A stretch of 64,000 bases of DNA from Batkoa obscura (lineage: Eukaryota > Entomophthoromycota > Entomophthoromycetes > Entomophthorales > Batkoaceae): positions 186,001-250,000 of the forward strand of contig JASVEC010000016.1 in assembly GCA_030770535.1 (NCBI GenBank). Direction: 5' to 3'. Positions 55,097-64,000 of the stretch are shown here, in pieces (position 1 is the first letter of the stretch; every line of letters starts with the position of its first letter). The notes under the pieces are model-generated. The model was not told where the DNA came from. It did no database searches and saw only the letters and a list, made by a program, of their open reading frames with translations. Made by a program: the position numbers and the translations under genes.

Positions 55097-56549
55097 ATTT
55101 TATAGTACATTCTTTATTATAATGTTTTTTTGTGCTTTTTATACTTTTCGTTTTTAGTTTTATAAGCAACTATTACTTTAAAATCATTTGACCTAAATTT
55201 CAATCTTGTACTCAATTTTATGAAAATCACAACATCAGTCCTAATATTTAATATTTGAATGTAGCGACCACTCAGTTAGTTGTTGAACAATAGTATATTT
55301 AGATTATATAATATGTAATATTAAAACACTATTGATTGATTAGAAAGTTACTTCAATTATTTAAATTTTTTTCTAAAGACTTTCTTATACGAAATATGCT
55401 GACTGTAAAGGTGGAAGATAGAAGTAGCTATAAATACTTCCATAAAAAGACATAGATGATAAGTTTATAAGAAATATGTGTGCTATTAAGTATATCTATC
55501 AATTCTCAGGATTTAAGGAACTGCAAAGTAGTCATACCTGATAATTTTATTTAGATGCTTATAAAATATCTTTTAGTATTATAAAGTGAATAATATATAT
55601 AATTGAAATGCTATGAAAATATTTAATAACAAATTTTGTTTTATAAATTTAATTGATTTAATAAAATTTTAAAAAGCTTCCATGTGAGAATTTCAAAAAA
55701 TTAGAATTTTAATGATATTCTGAACTTTTATTTGTGAGCTAATTTATTTAACAAAACAATTAGATTTAATAGACAAATAATAACTAAGAATTAAATGTTT
55801 GTTGATGAACTCTAAAAATTGATCAAATTTAATTGACTATATAAAATACTTTTTTACTAAATATAAATTTAATTTAAATATATTTTTGATCTACTATTAT
55901 AATAACAAATATCTAATGACAGAGCCATTCTGTGATAAATTTACTAATAAAAAGTTTACTTTTTATAGATAACTAATAATTTGTTAGAATCATAAAAATA
56001 AATAATTTGATAATACGAATTACTCTTGGAAAATAATTAGAGCAACAAAATAGTCACTACTTATAAAAATTTACTCATCTAAAGGTGATGTAATAGTTCC
56101 TAAATAACCAAATCGTATGGATTGTTATAATTGGATGAAAATCTAACACTACCAAGTTTTTGAGGTTTATCCTACAATTATTTGCCAACACGTCAAAGAG
56201 ATTTTGGTTTCTGGGCAAAAAAAATGTTATAAAAATAATCTACAAATTAAGTCCCGTCAAATTACGAAAGCCCATATTTAATTGGACTAAGGCTGAATCA
56301 CTCGAAGCATTTCCTCCACTTTTTTAGTGGCATTAACCAATCACTTTCGACCATCCTTGGCTTTTATTAGCGAATGAATCGCCAAGGAAGATGCCATTTC
56401 GGGATAAGTATGAACTTAAAGTAGGTAATAAGTAAGTTGAAAATTTTTATAGCTTTTTTATAAGTTGATAGGTAACATGTTTTAGCTTCAATAGTAAACG
56501 TATTAAATAATTTAACTATAGTTAGCTTTAGAAGAACAAAAATAGTAAA
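55097..56549. other. AT-rich intergenic region
   Basis: The first ~40 bases duplicate the upstream flank of amidohydrolase copy 1. A slightly less AT-rich stretch at 56250-56400 sits upstream of the cofilin gene and may be its promoter. No other gene recognised; the frame at 56367-56567 is a shadow. Confidence 0.5.
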
Positions 56550-57085
56550 ATGGTAAGTTAAAATCAATACATAAACTGATAGAAAACAAAGCTGATATTT
56601 TTTTTGTAATAGTCAAGTGGAATAGCAGTTAACCCAGAGTGTATTTCTTTATTTCAAGATCTCAAACTTAAACATAAAATCAAATATATTGTTTATAAGA
56701 TCTCTGATGACTTTAAAGAGATCGTAGTTGATAAAACATCTGAAGATGAAGATTATGAAAGTTTTGTAGCTGAACTTCCAGAAACTGACTGTCGATTCGC
56801 TGTTTATGACTTTTCTTACGAAACAGAAGACGCTGGTAAAAGAACTAAAATTTGCTTTTATATTTGGTAAGTTACTTTATATCTTTTGCTTTGATTAAAA
56901 TTTATTGCTTTTTTATAAAAAGGGCTCCAGATAACGCTAAAGTTAAGTCAAAGATGTTATACTCTTCCAGTAAAGACGCTTTAAAGAAAGCTCTTAATGG
57001 TATTGCTGTTGATATTCAAGGTACTGATTTCAGTGAAGTCGAACACTCTTATGTTCTCGATAAAGTTAGCCGTGGTAAATATTGA
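56550..57085 (+). CDS. COF1: cofilin (ADF-homology actin-severing protein)
   Basis: Binds ADP-actin, severs and depolymerises filaments in patches and at the cortex. Three exons: 56550-56552 (the ATG alone), 56613-56866, 56923-57085, giving 139 residues, normal for cofilin. The N-terminus [11 protein letters not shown] matches the usual MSRSGV type with the regulatory serine. The central [16 protein letters not shown] and the [22 protein letters not shown] actin-binding helix are conserved. So are [20 protein letters not shown] and the terminal LDKVSRGKY. An intron directly after the start codon is accepted because the second exon joins it in the right frame. Confidence 0.96.
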
Positions 57086-57741
57086 GTTGAGAACCGAACT
57101 TAGTCCAATTTAAGACTGGTTAAATTTAATAGGTTTTTTTATAAAACGTGCTTGACCTAATATAAAATTTAAAGAACTTCTTTGATTATTCTTACCGCTT
57201 TTTTTGTTTTTCTTTTTGTTGATTTGTATGTGGTAATCCATTTCTTATTTTGTTATAAACATTTTTATCTGTGTATAATTTAATAGTATTATGCACTAGA
57301 ATAAAGACATTCTTGTATGTACGAGATCAAGCTACCTCTACTTATATTATAGTACAGAATTTTGGTCAATAGTTGCTAAGTTTTGAATAAATTCATTTAA
57401 AGCTCATTAATATAGCAAGCCCTCTTTGTGGGACTTTTAGAACAATTGTTCTTTAATCTATACAAATTGAATTTACTGGTATACTTTAACTTTTTTTTAA
57501 ATATTTCTAATCGATGTATATATTTTATCACGAAGAGTAATAATTATTTTATAATTACTTAATGTAATAGCAATGTCTTAACGTAACAAGCGTATATTGC
57601 TCACAACCAATAACTGTAGCCATTCATGCCAACTTATTATTTATATACTCAATATAGATACAAATGTACATTTACATATATAGATTAATCATAAATGAAG
57701 CTGATAGTATTTATTTTTAAAAATTTGTTTTATTGTTAAAA
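57086..57741. other. spacer between convergent cofilin and porin genes
   Basis: 656 AT-rich bases, 3' flanks of both genes. No feature recognised. Confidence 0.5.
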
Positions 57742-58887
57742 TTAGTTTTCAAAAAGTAAGCTGAATCCTACTTTATGGGATGGTTCGTCAAGTTTAGTAG
57801 TGTCAAATGATCCACCAACAGCGACTTTGATTCCTGGTCTGACCTTTTGAGTATAAGCTAATCCAAGTTTACCAAGATTGCTGATTTTAGCCTAAATCAT
57901 TGTTAAATATCATAACAAATACAAAAAAACAAAAATTACCTTAACAAAAGTATCACGGTCAATGAAGTATTTAGTACCAACCTCAAGACCAACTGCATTA
58001 ACAGTGGCTTTGCTATCCCAAGAAGCTTTAGCACCAACTTCAATATCTGGGTTTACGCGTTGGTAGTAAGTGGCAGCAAAGTTACCGAATGAGTCAGTCC
58101 TATCTCATGTTAGTTAAGATAATAAAGACATTTGTAAACTTACGAGTGAACAGCAGCGCTGAAATCATGGTGGAAATAAGCTAATGAAGCATTGGTTTTA
58201 GTTACAACACCCTTTTCAAGATCATAACCGGTTTCACCACCAACAAAAATACCATCTTGTCTATAAAATATGTTAGGATAATATTTAAAATATGTACTAA
58301 TATTAATACCCTGCGACAAAGTCAAGATTTAAAAGAGGACCTTTGAAAATATCAGCAGAGGTACGAACATGAGCAAGGTTATGTTTGTAGTAAATGTTAG
58401 CCTTAAGATTTTTGGTACTAAAATAGTTTAATAATAAATTTTTAAATACAAATAATAGTTACCCAGTAGTTGGTAAATAACTGGCTAAAAGATCAAGTTT
58501 AACACCTTTAGCAGATTTGTTTTCTAATTCAGCTTGAAGAGTCAAGTTATTAGTGGTGGTGATTCCTTCAGTAAGGACAAAACCGTTGGCAAAGTCATTA
58601 TATTTAAATTTAGCTTCACCAAAAACATGACCAGTTTTATTATCTTGATGACCATTAACAGTTAAGTTCTAATACGTTAAATTAATTAATAAACTATCTT
58701 TTAATATTACTTTTAATTTATATTTTAAACCTAGTTTAGGCTTTGGATAAAACTTATAAGAGAAAACACTTACAACACCGTTTGAAGTGGTAGTTTTAAC
58801 TTCAAGCTTGGCTTGACCGACTGGATAGTCTTTAGTGAGGAGGTCTTTGACGGCTTTTGAGAGATCTGAGAAAGCAACTGGGGCCAT
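57742..58887 (-). CDS. POR1: mitochondrial outer-membrane porin (VDAC)
   Basis: Beta-barrel channel for ATP/ADP and other metabolites across the mitochondrial outer membrane. Six exons: 58774-58887, 58463-58668, 58310-58417, 58144-58260, 57940-58099, 57742-57891, giving 284 residues, the standard eukaryotic-porin length. It begins MAPVAFSDLSKAVKDLLTKD (the amphipathic N-terminal helix). Alternating beta-strand stretches follow, including GHVFGEAKFKYNDFANG, GGETGYDLEKGVVTKTNASL and NPDIEVGAKASWDSKATVN. It ends KVGFSLLFEN. Intron 1 is 105 bases, about twice the local norm. A GTAAGT...TTAG pair upstream (about 58945-59000) could be a 5' UTR intron. Confidence 0.95.
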
Positions 58888-59999
58888 TTGATTTACTTTA
58901 GCGTTTATGATATGAGAAAAATTACCTCTTTCTACTACCAAAACTTGTATTTAAATGCCTAATTTAAGTTATTTCAATGATTGGTGCAGACTTACTCTTC
59001 GTGCTGCTTAATACTTCATTGGCTAAATTGCAAAACTTTATCAATCGATACTTCTAGATTTCGTCATCAGGAAGGATAATTATTTTTACTTTAGTGCTAG
59101 CTGTTTCTAGGTTAGCTCATGATCGCATCATCTTCGTCCAATCAAATTCGACTCTCTGTTACAGATGATTAGAATAACTACTTCTTTGATCCAATAAAAG
59201 TTACCATAAACATGTTTAAAATGTTGGTTGGTTGAATTGCATGTGTAATAATTAGGGAATTTTTCAAATTTAGACCAATAATTTTCCAAGTGCAATAATT
59301 TAACTTTGAAAATTCGCAAGCAAAGCAAAAATTGCTTAAAACATAAAGTTTAATATTATTGGTTGACCTCGAAAAAATTTTCATTTATAAAAAATATCGA
59401 AAATTTTTTGAAACAATGTTTTAATTTTCTTAATGTAAGTTCAGTTATAATAATAAAACTATATAATATGATGAGCCTAAAAAGACATTTGCACGTCAGT
59501 CTTAATCTCTATGTAGACTAATATATCTATACCCAAATTACTGATATATTGATATCAAATCCAAAATCTTTGTTATTCAAATACTAATTGTTATTTTATA
59601 GATCCTTACTCACTCCTTGTCATAGACCTTATAGTTGCTTATCAAATTTAATGCTTTAATTTGACATATATGACACTAAAGCGCTACTTAACTCGCTGCT
59701 GCTCGTATAAGTCAAGTTAACATTATTTTTCTAAATGCAAGCATTATTGTACATAATTATTTAATAAAATTCAAATATTTTACTATTTTTTTGTCAACCT
59801 GCTCCTTTTTGAATGGTAAAAGGCTTTAAATAGTAGCATTTTTTCATGGTTTTTATTGATTTTGGTTTCTAATATAAATCATCATTAACTTAAACATATT
59901 AGCACGCACTGGTATGAGCTACTTTGTTATCGTATAAAACACTATTATAACCTTAGAAATTTATTTGACATCCTAAGCTCTAATTTATGAAGTAGAATG

Positions 60000-60098
60000 T
60001 GGGGATGCGTCTTTTTGTTTAAGAACTTTACTAACGATTATTCTACAAATAGTACTTGAAAAATGGAAGAAGTGATGAAATCAAAAAAAGCACCTCTA
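60000..60098 (+). mobile_element. small inverted-repeat element, copy 21
   Basis: TGGGGATGCGTCTTTTTG to AGCACCTCTA. Degenerate right end, and flanks TG/TA do not match. Confidence 0.75.
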
Positions 60099-60292
60099 TA
60101 TATTTATTAAAATTTATCTAATTATATAAAATTAAACATTACATAATTCTTAATACAGATATAAACACTAACTTCTAAGCAACAACTATTATTTAAAAAT
60201 ATTTTTTTAACCTATTTTGCTTTTATTACACTTTTAATATAGCTCTTAAAACAATATGCCTGATAACAAGTTCAAGTAATAATTTGAGTATT

Positions 60293-60392
60293 TGGAGATG
60301 TTTTTTTGTGTTTAAGAATTTTACTAACAATCTTTCCATTTAAATAACGCTTAAAAAATGGAAAAGTAATGAAATCAAAAAAAACATCCCCA
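60293..60392 (+). mobile_element. small inverted-repeat element, copy 22
   Basis: TGGAGATGTTTTTTTGTG to AACATCCCCA, flanked by TT on both sides. Confidence 0.85.
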
Positions 60393-60424
60393 TTTGATAA
60401 CTGGCCTAACAGGTAATAAATATA

Positions 60425-60522
60425 TGGGGATGTATTTTTGTTTAAGAATTTTACCAGCAAATTTTCCATTCAAATAGTGTTTAAAAAATGGAAAAAGTAA
60501 TAAAGTAAAAAAAACACTTCCA
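60425..60522 (+). mobile_element. small inverted-repeat element, copy 23
   Basis: TGGGGATGTATTTTTGTT to AACACTTCCA, TA/TA flanks. Directly follows copy 22 in the same orientation. Confidence 0.85.
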
Positions 60523-60770
60523 TATGCTCTGTTTGACATAAATTAAACATTTCGTTATAACAAATTATAGACTAATACTGCTAAGTATAGTAGCCTACGG
60601 ATATTTTTATTTTGTGTATTTGGAAGTAAAATCTGAAGTAAAATAATGTGAAAATAGATCACTAGCTATTACTAAAAAATATAAATTAAACGTAACAATA
60701 ATAGTGTCAGCTTTCATACAACTAATATATACAAAATAATAAATAAATATAACAAATCTTTAATTATTTC

Positions 60771-61434
60771 TCAGCTCTCACCTTGCGCATAAGTTAAAAT
60801 TTTATCCAAACGATCCTGTACAATGCTTAAAGTAGTGTTTATTGAGCTTAATCTCCTCCTAGCATTTATTAATTTATCAATATCATTCTGTAACTTGGGA
60901 GGATGGGCCATAGCAGAATATGTACTTAATTCTATTTCAAATATAAAACACAATTATCTTAACAACAAACTAAACCTTACCTTCTAATAATCTATTAATT
61001 ACCATCTGTAATTTAACTTGACTATCTTTTACACCTAGTATTCTGTTATCCAAATCTAATATTACTGGTGACATCACTTCAATCAATTGCTGACTCAAAT
61101 CATCCATTGATTTAGTATCTGCCTCATTGATGTTTTCATTAGTATTTAGTGGCTCGTTTTTCATACTTTCTTCTGGACCAATTTCGCTTTGAGTATTCAT
61201 ACTAGGCTCTTTAAATGCTTTTACTTGATCTAGATCAGACTCCAAGCTAACTTCCACAGATTCTTTTTTTTCCTTCTCTAAACTTTTTGTTAATAAGCTT
61301 GAAGTTGGGTCTTCTAAATTGGAAGGTGTTAACTCTGGTGATTTTTCTTTTTTAAATAATTTAGAAAATTTGGATAGCTTCGATCCACCAGTCGAAGCTT
61401 CGTTGGCCTTATTCTCTTTATTAACCTCTTTCAT
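60771..61434 (-). CDS. snapin-like BLOC-1 subunit
   Basis: Small coiled-coil subunit of the endosomal BLOC-1 complex (animal snapin/BLOC1S7, yeast Snn1). Two exons: 60981-61434 and 60771-60931, giving 204 residues. The N-terminal ~100 residues are low-complexity, acidic and basic, and not conserved. The conserved part begins about residue 120 with MSPVILDLDNRILGVKDSQV and continues with LQNDIDKLINARRRLSSINT and VQDRLDKIL. This matches the LD...VRESQVEL and LLNARRRV..VN...Q.RL pattern of snapin. The intron falls inside the first coiled coil and keeps frame. A possible GTGAGA donor overlaps the stop, so the extreme C-terminus could be longer. Confidence 0.85.
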
Positions 61435-63021
61435 TTTTTAAAAATGAAAAACAGCTTTCTAGAGTTACTTTTTTAGTATGGTTAATTTTGGTGAGAACCA
61501 TTGGCCGAAATAAATCATACTATTATGCCTTTTTCTTGCTGCACTATTATCACTTGTAGGGAGATATTTAATCCTTTGTATAAAGACAGTTGATCTATAG
61601 GTAGCAATATTGGAGTAATCTAGTGAGTTTAATTATTAATTTATTAACTTTATTAAATAACATTTTTTAACATAGCGTTTCTATAAAACATTGTGGTTTC
61701 CATTTTTAACTAACAAACAATCATTTAAAATGATATTCATTTAAAAATTAAACTGTAAAGTAGGTTTAAAAAGTCTCCTCTAAATTAAAATAGTACATTT
61801 TATCTAAGACTATAGAAATTATGTCTTTTATCTTTTTTGGTTGGGATTATTTCGTATGCTTATTAGATATTCTATTGTTCCTTTGTTGCTTATGGTTAGT
61901 AATGACAAAAGATTATTCTTTTGGTTTTAAAGATTCACTTTAAAATTGCATGATTTAAAGAATACTGAAATTTTAGAAAAAGAGTACTGGCGTTTTAAAA
62001 GGGTAATCTCTGAAATAACTGTAGGTACTTTAGTGAATATTGAAGTATAAGTATAGATCTATGAATTAAAAAGTCACAATATCAACATTATAAGTATGAA
62101 TTAGAAACATGAAATGAGCAAGTGGTTTGGAAAGATTGTGGATTATAATTTTACTTAATATTTAAACTTACTTATGAAGAAGTAGATGGTTAGATTTTTT
62201 AAATAGCTAGAGGAAATTTAATATAGACTTAAAAGCTGATATTTGCTATATATATACTCCTAAATGGAATATAATAAGTTATAGTTTTTTTACTTTAATT
62301 AACGACTTTTTAATACTTTTAGTAGTTATGTAATTTTTATTATCTTAGATAAGCTCTATCTTGTTTTGCGGGTATTTTTTAAATTAAAATGAAGTTAAAT
62401 CATTGGCTAATCAAATTAAAGTGTAAATTTAAATTAGTTTAATTATATATATAATCAGATATGAAAAATAAATAATAGCGTTAATATAGATGATGCATTA
62501 ATATAATATATATAAGCTCAATAAGCATATATCGGTTCAAACATCAGTTTATATTGTTTGTAAAATATAATAAACGTAATAAAATAAAAAGACGAGAAAA
62601 GTTAGAAGAAGGATAAGTATGATCTTATTGAGACGACATATTTCAAAACTAAGCAGCAAAAACCTTAGACTTTATGTTTATAGTAATATGACAGCTATTT
62701 CAATTAGTATAATAGTTTTTTCTTACAAAAGGCAAAAGATCCAAAACCCCAAAAATAAAGTAATAGAGGTAGATAGGTAAGTGCTTACCTAGTAGAGGCA
62801 ATAAATGCTACAATAGATAACTAAGTTTATCTTTTATTGAATTCATATGATATTTGCTTAGTTTTAAAATAATAGTTATTATGTTAAATAAATTTTAAAG
62901 AATATAAAAGGTAGTAAAATCAATATTTCATAGAATCAAACCTGTTTTTTTATCCTAATAGTTTATAATAGGTATATACAACATATAAATATAGTTCGAT
63001 TATTGATTAGTTAGAACAAAG
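61435..63021. other. AT-rich intergenic region
   Basis: No intact gene. Between about 61820 and 62160 short plus-strand frames (for example FGWDYFVCLLDILLFLCC and KHEMSKWFGKIVDY) are coding-like but broken. This may be an eroded gene; the evidence is weak. Confidence 0.4.
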
Positions 63022-64000
63022 ATGAAAGCAAATAAGAGGATAAGTAATATTAATATGAGACGTGTATGTCAAAAAGACAAAGAATATAAACAGCAGATTT
63101 TAGAATTAATTGATCGTAAGGAAAATGAGAGTATTGTTGAAAGTCAGATCATTGAATACATAAAGTTTAGCTATACCAATACTATTCAGTCTTCAGTCAA
63201 AACAGTCCATTTTCAAGCAGTAAATGTAATTCGTAGTTTAATTAAAGGTCTCATCAAACATTCAATTAAAAATAACAGTGGGAAGCACTCAATGTACTTA
63301 ATTAAGTTGATAATGATATATTTAAATCCCTTTTTTAATCCCTTTTTAAATTTAACTTTAATTCACTTTTTTATCAATAACATTTTGGTCTATTGTTATA
63401 ATATTACTGAAGATGAACCAAATATCATTGTGACTAACAATTTAAAATTACCAATATTAAATTATGATAGCCTATCCTTTTTAGACTTTAGGTTTAATTT
63501 TATGGATTACTTAAAAGATAATTATACTACTGCCATTTGTGCTAAACCTGACAATAATAATTTATTAGTGAATTTAGATTTGTTATTATCAACCTTAAAT
63601 CTCAAATTAAGTACTGATAACATAATTTATTTTATTAATACAAATATCGATAGTTTAAACGATTTAATGTTTATGGGATATGATAAAATTAATAGGGGTT
63701 ATAAAATAGGTAAATATCATGCAATAGTACAATATAGTATTTATTTAATAACATCATTATTAGAACACTTATTTATAAACCCAAGTATCAAACCAATTAT
63801 CGTTACCAATAAAATGCAAAGTGATACTATTACTATCAAAGTAATTGATCAGTTCTATACAGATTCAATGATCCATAGTTTGAAATTTAAGATATCAAAT
63901 GATAGTGATACTATATGTTATACTATTAGCAATAACTTTTATAATAATCATAATTTAATACACAATTTTGAAGGAAATAAAGAATTTGATTTAGAAGTGA
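63022..64000 (+). CDS. unrecognised protein, open to the window end (partial)
   Basis: From the ATG at 63022 a frame stays open for 326 codons to the last base, far beyond what chance allows in such AT-rich DNA. No intron is seen. It begins with a basic stretch (MKANKRISNINMRRVCQKDK). Then come helical, Ile/Leu/Asn-rich segments, a hydrophobic block at about residues 92-120 (MYLIKLIMIYLNPFFNPFLN), and many Asn/Asp-rich loops. The middle-to-late part (residues ~220-326) contains NTNIDSLNDLMFMGYDKINR and alternating beta-like strands. I do not recognise a family. It has no clear signal peptide or catalytic motif. The 3' end lies outside the window. Confidence 0.65.
   Translation, partial: MKANKRISNINMRRVCQKDKEYKQQILELIDRKENESIVESQIIEYIKFSYTNTIQSSVKTVHFQAVNVIRSLIKGLIKHSIKNNSGKHSMYLIKLIMIYLNPFFNPFLNLTLIHFFINNILVYCYNITEDEPNIIVTNNLKLPILNYDSLSFLDFRFNFMDYLKDNYTTAICAKPDNNNLLVNLDLLLSTLNLKLSTDNIIYFINTNIDSLNDLMFMGYDKINRGYKIGKYHAIVQYSIYLITSLLEHLFINPSIKPIIVTNKMQSDTITIKVIDQFYTDSMIHSLKFKISNDSDTICYTISNNFYNNHNLIHNFEGNKEFDLEV

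Larger units (their letters stand above)
58888..60770. other. AT-rich intergenic region with three small elements
   Basis: Holds the porin promoter proximally. Elements lie at 60000-60098, 60293-60392 and 60425-60522, the last two only 32 bases apart. No gene recognised. Confidence 0.5.

Noticed and set aside
1085-60522. Interpretation of the small elements as ordinary TA-targeted Tc1/mariner MITEs
   Set aside because: At least seven copies have matching non-TA dinucleotides on both sides, which TA-only insertion does not explain.
1085-60522. Interpretation of the small elements as a CRISPR array or as tRNA-like genes
   Set aside because: The copies are dispersed with irregular spacing, have inverted termini, and show no cloverleaf or A/B box.

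Overview
This looks like nuclear DNA of a fungus. The window is very AT-rich and its protein genes are cut by many tiny AT-rich introns, mostly 41 to 60 bases, with GTAAGT/GTAATT-like donors and TTAG/ATAG acceptors. The fungal signature comes from an alpha-aminoadipate reductase (LYS2), a GH18 chitinase, a CBM18-GH16 CRH-type wall transglycosylase and fungal-type transcription factors. Ordinary eukaryotic genes sit with them: UBA3, IMP4, COG4, mL43, C9orf85-like, cytidine deaminase, glutamate-cysteine ligase, cofilin, VDAC and snapin. The base composition, intron style and retained BLOC-1 subunit suggest an early-diverging lineage (for example Entomophthoromycotina/Zoopagomycota-like), but that placement is an inference.

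Layout. 0-7.8 kb: a tandem pair (probably part of a longer array) of secreted cysteine-rich proteins among small inverted-repeat elements. 7.8-21.2 kb: a compact housekeeping island (UBA3, IMP4, COG4, mL43, C9orf85-like, CDA, GSH1) with short divergent and convergent spacers. 22.5-34.1 kb: two nearly identical 2.8 kb inverted arms, each with a fungal_trans-type regulator gene and a chitinase 3' end. Between them lies 5.9 kb holding the rest of the chitinase, a four-TM protein and the CRH gene. 34.7-55.1 kb: three copies of a membrane-anchored family-3 amidohydrolase, one on + and two on -, flanking LYS2, a cluster of small elements and a decayed gene made of tandem helix-turn-helix units. 56.5-61.4 kb: cofilin, VDAC and snapin-like genes. 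63.0 kb to the end: an unrecognised reading frame that runs off the window.

The most distinctive content is repetitive. (1) At least 23 copies of a ~100 bp foldable inverted-repeat element; 2-bp flanking duplications are mostly TA but also TT, AA and TC. (2) A 2.8 kb inverted repeat placed so that inversion of the enclosed segment would leave the chitinase whole. (3) Patchwork gene conversion among the amidohydrolase copies and between the secreted paralogues. (4) Two decayed loci built of tandem ~75-85 residue units, each with a helix-turn-helix-like core. No rRNA, confident tRNA, CRISPR array or retrovirus-like element was recognised.
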